Positions 1-11,700 are shown, numbered from the stretch's first letter. The stretch is 64,000 bases of DNA from Phragmites australis (GCF_958298935.1 NC_084924.1:22851819-22915818); one strand, 5' to 3'. The notes: generated by a model not told the origin, from the sequence alone. Made by a program: numbers and translations.

Positions 1-2960
1 ATATTATAGATTGTTTGCATTCATGCCGGAATAGCTGCATTAGGGTTTTTATTGTGCAAAAAATAAGTTTTGAAAACCCCGAGGTGTGCCATTTAAGTTT
101 TTGGAAAAGTTTGCAAAAAATTTCCTAAAAAGAAAAAACCCCCTTTTCTTTCTTGGGCTTCCCTTTTTCTTTTCTCTTTTTCTCCCTTTCTTTTTCCCTT
201 GGCAGCCCAACCAATTCTTCCTCTTGGGCTGAGCCGATCTGCCTCCCTCCTTCCTGCCTTCCTACCTGGGCCGACCGAAGGCCAAGGCCCAACAGCACAG
301 CCGCTTCCGCCCGTTGGCGCCCAGGCTGAAACCCGCCTCCGCTCGTGCGCTAGCGCCCCCCACCTCCTTCTTCCTCCTGCAGCTGAACCGGACTCGAGCA
401 GCACCGTGCGTTGTGCGCCTTCCCCGTCCTCCCCCGAGTCCGAATCCCAACCAACTCGAGGCTATCGGCAGCCGTGTGCCCACCTATATAGCACCCAAGC
501 ACCCCTCGGTTTCCCATCTAAAATTCGCGCAATCTTGAGCTCCTCCACTGTAGCCATAGCCGCATGGCCAAGCATCGCCCCAGCGAAATCCGTCGCCTGA
601 TTGCCGTAGCCGAGCCGCCCCTGAGCATCTCCACCGCCTACCGCGCCCGCTGGTGTCTTCGCCGACACATTTTAACCACTGGAGCTCCCTCCACTAGCTC
701 ACCCAAGGCTGTCGCCATCTACCCCATCGCCGACCACCTTTTGGAGCCCTGCCGCCTGAGGTAAGCGCTAAAACGGACTCCCCTTGTCCCCTTCTTCCTC
801 CATCGCCGCTTGCCGTTGACCCCCGTGCCCGACGATGAGGTCCGCCACCTCTTCGGCGATAACACTGCCTCGCCCGAGCTATCCGCCGCTGCCTTCCTCT
901 CTGTAGCCGGTCGAATAAGCCCCCCTCGTCCTTGACTGTTGGATCTATTTTGGATGGCCACGATTAGAGGCTTTGCATGCCCTTTCAGCGTCTAATCACA
1001 TGATGCCACGTGGCCACTTAATCCTAGTCGGCAAGACAAGCCACGTCATTGCCTACATAAGCTGGCCACCTTAGCGAATTAGTCCGCATGGCAATGCCAC
1101 GTCAGCATGCCTTATCCAGTCAAAATTTCTATTTGTTTTAATTTGGGAATAATGGCAATTTTGCTAATAAGCCCTTGGACTTTCCTGTATTTAAATAAAA
1201 GCCCTTGTATTATATAGTTTATCCCCTAAACTTTTTCATAATTACAAATAGGTCCCTCAATTTTTGCAAAAGGCCCCTATCCTCTTTGTTTTTATTTAAA
1301 GTAAGCCCTTTTATTTTTAGATTTAACCATAATCTTGTTTATAGCATAACTTTCTCATTTTAGCTCCGATTTAGATGGTTTTCACTCTCACGTGTTCGTA
1401 GCGATGTGTACTATCTTGTAGTATATTTTTCATAGATGTTAGCTATTGTTTGGTGTACTATTCTTAGTTGGTTTTGATGTATATTTTTTCGATGTCTTTT
1501 GAGGGCAAACGAGGAGTAATTCGAGAATCTCCAGGACCAAGGTTTTGAAGAGTCCGAGCAGCAAGTTGGGAGAGGCAAGTGTCCTTGAACATTTTGATCC
1601 AAGTTTTGTTTAAAATGGGTTCTTTATTTCAAACATGCATGCTGTTAATTCTGAATCCTATGTACTTATAGTACCCTATTCCATATAATTCCTTATCGCC
1701 AAGTTGTTAGCAGTGGATATGATGGGTAGTCATGCTTAGCTTTGCACAAGGGGATGGAAGGGTTAATGGTTAAACATGATTAATGAATTAATGCAGCTAT
1801 GAGTTGGGAATATTAATGATGGTATAGCAACATGGAACCTTAGGCCTTGAGCAAAGTTGTGTCGTTGATGATGAAGTTATGATGTTGGGTTAGTGTTTGC
1901 TCAAGTAACCTAAGTAAGGATCGGTTCATGGAGCGATAACCCAAGAAATATCATACCAACCACGAGACCTGGTATGGGATAGGCCTAGCCTATTAATTAG
2001 CGGATTCCAGTCTTGTGCATGCCAAACAGAATGGTGGTTGTGTGGGGACGACAGAGGCCAGAACCATTTGGTTAGTGGTATGAGATGTGTAGTGGAAGGG
2101 ATGAGTGAAAGCTTTCTGGAGCTACAAGGCGCAAAAGGGGGCTTCTGGGTGGTGTGAATGCCACTTTGATAGTGATGAAACCTAGTGGGCATGCACATAA
2201 TGGAAGAAACTTTGTAACGGCTTTGTAGTGACTTTCCGGGTGACACACCACTGGCGTGTGTTAAGTGTTTGGCGGACATGGCAATAAGGAAAATCATGAC
2301 TTGTGGGGAAAGCTGGACAAACTCTGCAAAGTGTAAAAACTATTATAACAGTCGTGCTCACAGATATGAGAGACTTGGATCCTCACATGATTAGTTGAAT
2401 GGGTTTGGGTTGGTTTGGTCTTTTGGGAGCCTGATGTGGAATTCAGGTGGTTGGAAAACATGTGGAGATATTTTTAGTAGTTGGAGGTCTGCTGGTGATT
2501 CACCTAGACAAGTAGGATGCTTTCATAATACTTTGTTAGTATTGTTGGCTTTTATGGAAAACTTTAACTGTTATAGCTTGTTCCTTGTTTAAGCTTGCAT
2601 GGCATTTTATCTTCTCACACTTGCGGAGTACAAGTTGTACTCACACTTGTTGTTTTTACCCAAATGTCCTCCAAGCGCTGCTCAAACATTGAAAGAGATC
2701 CAGACTTCTTCGTTGATGAAGATGAAGACTGCTAGGCTGGTGTTTCCCTCGGTCAATTGCCTGTGGAAGTTGGAGTTTCGTGGAGTTTAGTTGTGTGCTT
2801 TTGTGCTAGACTTTGTGGTCTCTTTATTTATTCTAGTTAAACATTGTAATAATGACACTGCATGTGATACAGTGATGAAGTCGTTGCATGTATGAAACTT
2901 GATCCTAGCATACATGTGATTTACATCTAGTTTTGTCCCTTTCTAAAACCGGGTGTGACA
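1..2960 (+). repeat. Tekay/Del-like Gypsy LTR, 3' portion (start lies left of the window)
   Basis: The stretch ends in GGGTGTGACA, the 3' terminus expected of LTRs that begin TGTCACACC. It matches, in opposite orientation, much of the LTR at 28869-33243: compare about 1650-2790 here with about 28900-30450 there, and the first 100 bases here with about 32950-33120. A GC-rich pyrimidine-rich leader (about 180-960) follows the promoter region, then AT-rich U5-like DNA. Open frames inside, such as 199-600, show no domain and no conservation with the other LTR, so I do not call genes. Directly downstream is CACTA coding sequence, so this LTR was inserted in CACTA element A. Whether it is a solo LTR or the 3' LTR of a full element cannot be seen. 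Confidence 0.75.
484..490 (+). promoter_or_regulatory. TATA box of the LTR promoter
   Basis: CTATATA lies in a C-rich context just ahead of the GC-rich leader. The homologous LTR at 28869-33243 has a TATA box in a matching place before its own leader. The R region would start about 30 bases downstream. Confidence 0.5.
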
Positions 2961-3130
2961 CTTTGCCCACTCTGCCATCTATAAGTAAGCAACATGGGGG
3001 CAGCCTAGAGAAGAAGAAGAAGTCTAGGCCAAGGTCCAAGAAGCAGCTGACAAAAAAATCCAAGTCCTCTGGTAAGGACTCAATCGATTAGAAGCGTTGG
3101 ATAGGGGAAGCTCGGACTAAGGAAAACCCA

Positions 3131-4650
3131 ACAATCAAGCTTGGGAAACCCTTGTTGTCGGTTGATCCACTTCGGCAGGCAAGACAACCTTGTATTGAGT
3201 TGCATAATTACTACCTGCAAGGTTGTAGAGAGAAGAAGGTTTCAATTGTCTTATATTACCAAAATTGTCACTTCTTCATGGGGGACGGCTACTTCCTCGT
3301 GGGCTTCAACGACTTATATGACCAATTCAACCATGATGGCCTGGGCGTGGGGTTATTGCAATGTTTTACATTGTAAGCCCTTTCATACTATACGTTCATT
3401 AATTATTACCAGTAAATTCTCGAATCTAACTAATTTCTTATCTATAGACACTTGATACAAGACACAAGAAAAAGGAGCCCTTCGGATTCCTTGACCCCGA
3501 AAGATTGATGATTTCTTTGATTGAACAACAAAGGAAATTCATTGTGGAATATGTGGCTAGGGCAATGAGCCACTTTTTGAAGAGGGACTACCTAATGGCT
3601 GCCCACAACACGGGTGACCATTGGATCTTACTGCTCATTGCCCCCAAGTGGAACTTGGTCTGGTACCTTGATTCATCAAGACCAGTGGTGAGAACTAACG
3701 GCAAACGAAGACAACATGACTATACTTTCGTCAAATAAATCCTTGATGAGTAAGCTCTTCATGACTTAGGTTATATATTGAACTTTTCAAACTTACACCA
3801 AATGTAGACTATTGGATCCCTCTTCGCATGTAGGGCTTTAACATTTATATGCGCTGTGATCCAAAGTACGATCCGAAGGAGCCCCACACACTAACACATA
3901 AGACCGTCTTCACGGTAAGTGCTAGCAGACATATTGCAAATACTCTATTACTACATTTTTCCTTTCGAACTGACGGTTTTTTCCCTCTCTAGTGTCACCA
4001 ACAACCACTAGGCAATTCCTATAGATTCTATGTTGCGTGTCACATGCTGCTATTCATGGCAGTAAAGGATATGGAATCCCCAGATGTAAGATAATTGGAT
4101 AGTCTTTTCGTGGCTGCTTTTATTCATTACAAATATCCGATGATAAAATTATTTTGCTCACGCTAATTGCATAATTTTTCCATAACTATTTTCATTCAGT
4201 AGGAATTCAGCTTACCAGATGGCAACATTGAGGATTCTACACTCTCCAACATTCGAGCACGGATCGCCTCGTTCTTAATGATCAAAGTCGTTTCTTCGAA
4301 AGGTGAGTTCTATTGTAGGGAGGCAGGGCTCTGACTTATGTAATTTGTGGTTGCACTTTCGACTTATATAATTTGTAACTATCTTGATGTAATTTGTGGT
4401 TTCACTTTTGACTTATGTAATTCAAGATCTTGATGTGGACTTGCGATGTTGTACGTTTTGAGGACTTTTGATTATGTAATTTGTGGTTGCATATCTCATG
4501 ACTTGGTCCATGTGAGTATATATCTTGAAATAAATGGTGATTATGACATGAATGTATCTAGATGTGTCTTATTTGCAGGAAAAGACGACTACCAAATTAT
4601 GACATTGCTTCAGGATGTAGCTAGAAAAAAGGTAAATCCCTTCGAGGGAT
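3131..4650 (+). pseudogene. CACTA-encoded Ulp1-like (C48) cysteine protease domain gene, multi-exon, broken
   Basis: Exon 1 (to 3372) encodes LGKPLL...ELHNYY...FLVGFNDLYDLF-like sequence usual upstream of the protease domain in CACTA ORFs; exon 2 (3448-3749) carries DHWILLLI and WYLDSSRP, the His and Asp parts of the Ulp1 triad. Exon 3 starts near 3834, and exon 4 begins near 3993 with CHQQPLGNSYRFYVACHM. In the family this segment has QPxGxxxCG with the catalytic Cys; here the Cys-Gly position reads Tyr-Arg, so the nucleophile looks lost. Introns have GT-AG ends (about 3373-3447, 3750-3833, 3914-3992, 4086-4200). A stop codon lies in exon 2 at 3736-3738. Ulp1-like domains are known passengers of plant CACTA and Mutator elements. 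The transposase itself is not in the window. Confidence 0.7.
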
Positions 4651-4659
4651 GAGACTATT

Positions 4660-4805
4660 AGTGACAGGTGGTAAATTCACTCGTCACTGATGACCGAGTC
4701 CTAGTGATGGGAAGCTTTTCAACCCATCTCTGGAATTCGGTCATGAGAGACGGGTTGAAAAAGATACCCATCACTAATAACTCATAAAAACAGTAATGGG
4801 TTGTA
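4660..4805 (+). repeat. CACTA A 3' subterminal repeats, left part
   Basis: Motifs such as 'gtgacaggtgg', 'gtgatgggaag' and 'gagacgggttg' recur in both orientations. Subterminal arrays of this kind bind the element's own DNA-binding protein in En/Spm. The block continues at 17034 after the inserted Tat element. Confidence 0.75.
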
Positions 4806-4810
4806 GCTAC

Positions 4811-5004
4811 TAGCGAATATCTAACTATAGGGTATATGGGTATAAGGAGTATATCACACAGAGACAGGGTATCAGCAACACATATTAGGGAGCTTCAAAT
4901 ATCACGAAACCGAATCAGCGGTACTTGATATACCAAGAATAAAGGAAGTGCATTTTAGGAAGGTTTAGATTGGTTACCCAACCTGATACAATTAGTATTC
5001 AAAA
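4811..5004 (+). repeat. inverted U3 fragment of the same Tat LTR family
   Basis: This stretch reads on + as the first ~194 bases of the LTR (TAGCGAATATC..., matching TGTCGAATATC... at 5624 on minus) and ends in ATTCAAAA. One base later the U5 end of the complete minus-strand 3' LTR begins. The element therefore shows a U3 terminus at both outer edges. See findings for interpretation. Confidence 0.8.
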
Positions 5005-5005
5005 T

Positions 5006-5624
5006 TGTCGAAGATTAGTTCTCGACAATATGTCCGTAAATTGACTGGGTACCTTCAAGTGCAAGGATTAATCACGATACGAGACAATCGATGTATACAG
5101 GTTTGGGCCTCCGATTGCAGTAATACCCTACGTCCTGTGGGGGTGTTGCTGCCGTATATTGATGATCTAGAGTACAAGTAATGTGGCTGAAACTATTACA
5201 AAGAGTAGATCGGATCTAATCTAACCTAAGGCTAAAGTTATCTAATATCTTATCTGCTAGGGTCTTGATGCTTGCCTCAGGTTCTCTCGTGTGTTTCATG
5301 TTGTTGTCTTTCATGTTGTTCTTTGTCATCCCCCCAGCCTTTCCGCCTTATATAGGGGTGAGGTAACGACTCCTATCCAGCTGTAGTCAGTAAGGAGTTG
5401 TCTTCCTTGACATCCAAGTAGATAAATCTGTTTTGAATACTGATTATATCAGGTTGGGTAACCAATCTAAACCTTCCTGATATGTACTTCCTTGATTACG
5501 GGTATATCAGGTACCGCTGATTCGGTTCCATGATATCTGAAGCTCCCTAATATGTGTTGCACATACCCTGTCTATGTGTGATATACTCCTTATGCGCATA
5601 TACCCCATAGTTAGATATTCGACA
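5006..5624 (-). repeat. 3' LTR of Tat element A
   Basis: It starts TGTCGAATATC at 5624 and ends TCTTCGACA at 5006 (minus strand), matching 16428-17028. A TATA box (CCTATATAAG on minus, 5347-5356) is intact. A 15-bp tandem duplication near 5300-5325 is absent from the 5' LTR. Confidence 0.85.
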
Positions 5625-5639
5625 GTGCCCCCCTAACTC
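5625..5639 (-). promoter_or_regulatory. polypurine tract of Tat element A
   Basis: On the minus strand GAGTTAGGGGGGCAC directly abuts the LTR start. Its purine-rich character and position fit the plus-strand primer site for reverse transcription. Confidence 0.75.
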
Positions 5640-6152
5640 TACTCCGGAGGAGAGGTTTCCATAAGCACCTACACGAGTACTGCCAAGTTTAAACTTGGTC
5701 GAGTAAAGTAGATCGAACTCATGGTCGAAAGAATCGAGTATGGACGAATCCTTTCTCGAGTATCGAGTGAAAGCTTAGTCGGGTTGAGCGCCCTGTCGCT
5801 AACCGCACTTGAGACTCGAAGAAAAAAGATCTAAAGAACTCAACTAATCGACACCTGACTACGAGTAGAGTTAAAAAAACCTTTCAAAATTCTAAACGAT
5901 GGGTATGGGTGCATTTAATGCGGGTAGAAGGGTGTGCAGAGATTCACACATCATCATCATTCTTTTTTTTTTATGCCGATCAAGGCGTTGTAAAGGTGGG
6001 AGTGGTTGAAATGGCGGCAACTTTTTGTTTTTTTACCTGTATGACCCAGACTTGTGGTGGTCATTCCTTGTTATTGCTACCAATCTTCCTGCACAAGTCT
6101 TTCAACTTTCTCCATTCTAGCACTCGCCACCACTAGAAAGCACTTTAGATCC

Positions 6153-8795
6153 ATGGATCCCAACTCTTCCTTAGGAATCCCGACTTCCTCCTCGCCGGAG
6201 AAGCAGTCGGATGTAGCAGCTGCCAAAACCTCCCCGATCAATATGATGAGGCGAGATTTATGATTGAGGCCTGGACACCTTCAATAATGCAAGAATCTCA
6301 GCTGGCGAAACTTGAAGCGGAAGGAGTGGTGCCCTCATGTAGCCTGGTTGAATGGAGGATGGCATCCAGTGAGAGATTCCCTTCCTGCAAGATCGAGCAA
6401 ATTGAGCTTCACCACCTGAACCCCAACTCCGTCACCATGTTGAGTATTTTTGTCCATCTATGTGAGGCTTTCCTTGGTGTCGAACCATGTTTGAATCTTT
6501 TTTAGTACTTTTATAAACTGAAAAGGATCACTGAGAATAAATGTATCGAGGGTGTGGTTTCTACTTGACAAGTGGAATGAAAAACTCCTACATCTTGGTT
6601 ACCCTAACTTCTTATTGGTCGAAAGACTGGAAAAAACTTTGGTTTTATGTCTCCAATCCTGACCCGATTGGTTTTCCTTTAGTGTATAGAGGTTTGTTTC
6701 CTGTCCAAAATCCTTCTTGGGCACAAGAGCACCGAGAATCCGACCATACCACCTATTTCGCCAACGGGATTGGCATGCTGAGGCAATTTGGCCTAACTGG
6801 GTGGCATGTGGTCAGAGACTTTATTAATAAGAGATTAAGTCCCTTGAAGGCACGAACACACCTGGCTAGAGAATACAGTGGCGATGAGGATGCTTCCATG
6901 GATGCAGCCGGATGTAAGGCTTAGTTAATACTTCACCCCTTTTGTTTTTCTATGAACTTAGAGCTTTGTCGAGTAAACCTTTCTTTCCTTTCTCAGCTCT
7001 GCCTGCTTAGGATGTCACTGCTCGGTTGAACAAGATTTTCTCTTTTGGTGCACCAGAATGTGGCATTCTTCCTTACTCCTCGACCAGATGTAAGGATTTT
7101 CTTAATGAAAAAATAGGACCGATTATCATCCATTTGATCTGACTTGTTTGTACGACTGTAGACTCCAATCTTCCGCCAAGAACACATCCTTTTGAGCGAG
7201 GTCTATGATCTCGACAACACTTCTTCTTCTGATGCTGTGGATAAGGGGAAGGGATCAACAAATCAGGAGGCCGAGGGGTCTCTTCAATCAAAGAGATTGT
7301 CCCCGTCTTCCCAACTACTACCTGATCTGAGCCCTATCATGCATAAGCGAAGGAGTCCTCAAGTATTGAAATAGAAGTCCTTATTATCTTCTTATTTCCT
7401 AAGCGGATACTTGAATGCATTTGATTGTGATGAGTGGCCTTTTGTTAGGGAACGGTGAGCATATCCACCCAATCGCCTCCTCGAGTAACCACCCCTCTCG
7501 ATGACTTGGCTTAAATGATAACTCTTCTCAAGTTACCGATTTTCTTTCAGTCATTCTACTGATGACGAATTTGTGTGGGTGGATTTTTAGGGGACGTCTA
7601 GCGCATCCTTGCAATCGCCAACTCAAGGCATTGTCATGCCTGATGACTCGACTAGAGAGGTAATTTTATTCAAATTATCACTCTTTAGTTGGTCATACTT
7701 TCACTCAATAATAAATTGTTATCGTCTGGTTCTTTGCAGGTTACTGATGTCTTGGCTTTTCCTGGTCCATGTGTAACTCCTCCACCGACTCTACTTGCCA
7801 AACCAAGAATGAAGAAGATGACCACAAAAAGGCCAAAGTCAAGCATCATCTAGCACTTTCCAATTTCAAAGAGGTTTGTTCTAGATTCTGATCTCGATTG
7901 CTCGACTGGTAGTCTTTTTTTTCTTCCCTTATTCTGTTGATTGCAGACTATCGACCAAGGTGCAAACCAAGGTTACTAGTGTCTTGACTAGTCATCCAGG
8001 GCTAACTCCTCCGGTTGACACAGCCTCGAATCCAACTCCTCAGATTAAAGATCCTACCTCGAGCACACCCAAAGAGGACCTACAACTCAAGGGAAAAGAA
8101 ACCTCAATATCGATCCCAACCAATGACCCATAGGCAGCGATAAAGGTTCTTCTCCATGTCATGGGTGCCCAAGTCGCTGCCGTCGAGGCCAACCACCACA
8201 AAAAGCTCGAAGCCAAGAGGGAGAAAATTGATCGTAAGTTTGTCCCTGATCACAAGCGTGTTATTCGATTATTGGGTGACTAACAAAAGTTACTTTCCGA
8301 TTTACTTTTTTCAGGCCTTGAGTCCTTCTGTAGGAACAAGGAAAAACTTCTTGCTAACGCAATACTCCTTGAACAAAGAAGAGTTGTCTCCCGTACTACT
8401 GATTTCCAATCAAGAAGATTGACGACGACATCAAGTATCAAGAGAGACTCAGGAACAAGGTGAGCACTGCGCGAGCCAAAAAGAAAGCCATGATGACTGA
8501 GAGGGATGCTACCATTGCCCAACAGGATGCTGCTGTCCTGGCTCTTCAAAATGTGAAGGAGCAGACACTCGACTGCATGACCCAATCAGCCTCCATAAGC
8601 ACCGCTACATTACTCGGTATCCTCAAGAGTTACAATCCCACGCTTGATACTTCGTTGGTGACAGTCGGGTTTAATTGTACTAGCGAGGAGACTGCAAAAC
8701 TTGTCGAAAGCGTCCATCCAATGGTTCTAGTCTTTGTTGAGTCTCTGAGGCTTAGTTTGCCTAGTGATGATGGTGAGGAGAGTCTCTTGAACTGA
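6153..8795 (+). pseudogene. antisense ORF (aORF) of Tat element A: Transposase_28-type domain plus coiled-coil tail
   Basis: Transcribed opposite to gag-pol. The N-terminal part from ATG 6153 (MDPNSSLG) continues in another frame at 6260 and includes HHLNPNSVTMLSIFVHLCEA, then from 6541 in a third frame WKKLWFYV, GLTGWHVV and a REYSGDEDAS tail. This is the conserved pattern of the Pfam 'putative gypsy type transposon' domain. A charged, Ala/Gln-rich, probably coiled-coil tail ends with SDDGEESLLN at 8793. Four introns with GT-AG ends and 73-84 nt length are visible: 6913-6996, 7660-7739, 7874-7946 and 8234-8314. The frameshift at 6260 and another near 6540 break the gene. Antisense extra ORFs are known in Tat-lineage elements such as Grande; their function is not established, and I infer none here. 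Confidence 0.75.
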
Positions 8796-9911
8796 TGGTA
8801 CATCCTATTATGGCACTTGTAAAATACATTTTATGATCTGAGAATGCCCACAACAACACTACATTTTGCCAATCTATTATACTTTTGTCTGTTATTTCCT
8901 TGTCGATGAAATAGGATTAGCATAAGTAGATGCAATAACTGATAGATGCATGTTGTCATCATTCTCGAGACCATACGATTATGTATATGTAAATCTGAAA
9001 TCTTAAGTAGATAAGCTATTAGATGTGCAGCCCTCGAGTACTCAAGAAGACCATCATAGTAAGGAAAAGACTATATAGAGCTAGAAAAAGAAAGAGCATA
9101 TTGAATTTTTTGCGAACTTTTATCAACATGCGCATTTGATCAGCATACAAACATGAACTCGATAGAGAGCACACGCGAGGCAGATTAGGACTTCAGAACC
9201 CTTTTGGCCGTTAGGCGTGAGATGTTTGACAATCTCTATTCCGTTATGCCTCCTGAGGTATAGCTGTCCATCATTGACCCAACACATGCCTCCATTGGTC
9301 CTATTCAATGTGATCGACGCAGAGCCAGATAAAATTTTGTAAAAAACATATAACAAACATATGGTATTATGATGTAGCCCCCGACTCTGTGGTCGAGGAA
9401 GAAATTATTCGATTGGAGAGTAGAAAAGGACATACCTGTATTATTGACCGGAAAGTAGTTTTATAGCTCAGAACTTTGTACTCGACCGAATCTCGCTCTC
9501 GACCATGTGCATGATGAGGCTCGTTCTCGACCATGTACTCGATAACAGAGTTGGTCAAAGAGTGAGGCTCGTTCTTGACCATGTACTCAATAACAGAGTC
9601 GGTCGAAGAGTGAGGCTCGTTCTCAACTGAATACTCAAGAATGCAAGCCCCGAGCGTTGTGGTTTTGACTATGATTATCAAGTGAACTTGAACCGGTGGG
9701 CAGGTGGGTATTAAAAGACCCCACTCCCATTTGTACTCGTTTTCACCACAACATTGATTTGATGCGTCATAATGGCCTCCCATCCCTCTTTGCAGAGACG
9801 AGACAAGCCATAACGCCATCATGACTTGTACCAAATGCGCTACGCACCCGAGGTGACGCCATCGTTTCAGATCTTGACAGCCACATTTACAAAGTACAAC
9901 CTGTTTCCCCC
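8796..9911. other. non-coding 3' region of Tat element A
   Basis: This lies between the aORF stop and the next + strand TATA box. A minus frame (9367-9834) is open mainly because a 48-bp repeat inside has a length divisible by three. No domain is seen. Confidence 0.5.
9516..9650. repeat. 48-bp tandem repeat, about 2.8 copies
   Basis: Units start at 9516, 9564 and 9612 with GAGGCTCGTTCT; the third diverges after about 20 bases. It is a local minisatellite inside Tat element A. Confidence 0.75.
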
Positions 9912-9921
9912 ACTATAAATA
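9912..9921 (+). promoter_or_regulatory. TATA box for a second + strand unit in Tat element A
   Basis: CTATAAATAG precedes a possible initiation region and an ATG 91 bases further on (10003). It is oriented against the retrotransposon's own transcription. Prediction from sequence only. Confidence 0.4.
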
Positions 9922-10002
9922 GAGAGAACTCAAAGCTGTTTGTCCGTCGTCTCCTTTGTTTCCTTTACTCATTGCCTCCTAGGACTCGTAGAGCTTGAAA
10001 CC

Positions 10003-10281
10003 ATGGCCTCCACTCCATCTCCGCCTCTTGAGCTGATCCCAGAAGTCCTTTCCCCTAGGCCTCTCGCCATGATACCTCCTGAGGTCATCATCATCATGTC
10101 CTCCGATGACGAGGACTCAAGTAGCGGACCTCAGAAGGAGAGGGAAGAAACATCCATCGTAGATCATCGCTGTCCCCTCACTCAGCATATTCATCGTTAC
10201 ATCAGGATCTATGCTTCGGCTCAGCGCTCTGCATTAGATAGGAATGAGGATGGTGGTGATCTCAACCAGATCATCGACTAA
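10003..10281 (+). CDS. hypothetical 92-residue acidic protein in Tat element A, antisense to pol
   Basis: The ATG sits in CCATGGCC context. The N-terminal half is Pro-rich with IPPEV repeats (LELIPEV, MIPPEVIIIM), followed by a Ser/Asp/Glu-rich patch (MSSDDEDSSS) and a short helical-looking segment. It stops at 10279-10281; the following DNA to about 10540 is open in pieces in two frames and could be decayed continuation. The reading frame converges on the integrase gene, whose stop is at 10619. I do not recognise a family. It could be the 5' exon of a second antisense gene or a chance frame. Confidence 0.35.
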   Translation: MASTPSPPLELIPEVLSPRPLAMIPPEVIIIMSSDDEDSSSGPQKEREETSIVDHRCPLTQHIHRYIRIYASAQRSALDRNEDGGDLNQIID

Positions 10282-10618
10282 GCCGCCATTGAGGTCTTCG
10301 GTGGTGGAGCCCTCGAGTTATCACTGGCGAAGGAGGCACAGTCGCCTTCTTAGACCACCTTCGCGCCAGGCAGAAGACCACTCGGCATCACAAACGCCAG
10401 TCATCAGCTCTTACAGGACCTTCGCCTCGGCCACTTTTCTTGGCCCTTATGTTGGTCGGTGGCCAATTCCTATGGTGATCAGCTACCACCTAAAGGAGGA
10501 GTATAGAAGGTTCCTCGACTTGTTAACGGGAAAATGAGGGTCCATACGCTTCCAAACTTTGAAGGTGGTGGAGCTTCACTATTTGCCAGAGCTAGGTGGA
10601 TCCTTTCTGTTATCTACC

Positions 10619-11700
10619 TTATGAATAAAACTTTCGTAGTTGGTCGATGTTCCACGAGTGCTCGAGTATCTCGTCGTTCGGAGTAGATAGCCGTACTGAC
10701 CCAGGTCCAGTGAATTCGACTACTATGTAAGGTCCTTCCCACTTAGGCGATAACTTGTGGTGCTGGGCCTATTTCTGTACCTTTCGTAGGACGATGTCCC
10801 CAGCTGTGAGTTGCCTGGGCTGAATTCTCTAGCTTTGATATTTACGCAATGCCTGCTGATACTTAGCCACTCAAATAGATGCTTGTTCTCGGTACTCCTT
10901 GAGTAAATTTATGTAAGTGCTCCTGCCCTTCTTCTGAGTTACTTTCCACTCGAGGTGATCCGAACTGTAACTTGGTTGGGAGCACTACTTCCGCTCCATA
11001 AACCAAGAAGAACGAAGTTTCACCAGTGGCCCTATTAGTCAACGTACGAACGGCCCATAATACCGAGGGAAGCTCTTTTACCCAGCGTTTCGAGTAGGCT
11101 TTTAGCCTATCAAAGACCCGAGTTTTGATACCCTGCAATACTATACCATTAGCACGCTCAACTTGACCATTACTCTGAGGGTGAGCTACTAAGGTGAAAC
11201 AAGTCTTGATGCCAAATTCTTGGCAAAATGTAATAAAGGTTCCGCTTTTGAACTAGCTACTGTTATCCATAATTATCGGATGTGGAATGCTGAATCGAGT
11301 AATTGTGCTCCTCATTAACTCCTTAGCCGCTTCTACGGTTATTTTTCCTATGGGTTCGGCCCCTATCCACTTGGTGAACGTGTCAATAGCCACAAATAGG
11401 AACTTGTAACCACCTTGGGCCCTTGGGAACGGTCCCAGGATATCTAGGCCCCAGACGGAGAAAGGCCAAGAAAGAGGAATTATTTGCAAAGCTTGGGCTA
11501 GTCAAGTGGTCTGCCTTCCAAAAAATTGGCAGCTCTCGCACTTTTTGACTAGCTCAGAAGCATCCTGGAGGCAGTCGACCAATAGAATCCCTGGCAGAAA
11601 ATTTTTCCGACTAAGGTGTAAGAAGACGCATGATTACCACACGTGCCTCCATGGATATCGAGCAATATTTTAGTGCCCTCTTTCTGAGTGATGCACTTCA
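10619..11700 (-). pseudogene. integrase of Tat element A
   Basis: The zinc-binding HHCC part (DIHGGTCGNHASS ... CESC, about 11500-11690) is frameshifted. The core has WGLDILGPF (first Asp), IIMDNSS (second Asp) and SNGQVERAN (Glu), so the DDE triad is preserved in sequence. A TAG stop follows MDNSS near 11253, where the family has Gln. The C-terminal part carries WVKELPSVLWAVRT, GETSFFLVYGAE and a GDIVLRKVQ...LSPKWEGPY...WNIDQLRKFY tail ending at 10619. The role was insertion of cDNA into the host genome. Several stops make it dead. Confidence 0.85.

Noticed and set aside
199..600. 133-codon + frame as a host protein gene
   Set aside because: It overlaps the LTR promoter, has low-complexity Pro/Ser/Ala-rich sequence and no counterpart frame in the homologous LTR.
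4446..4652. 68-codon + frame as separate gene
   Set aside because: It overlaps the last exon region of the CACTA ORF; AT-rich intron-like content upstream.
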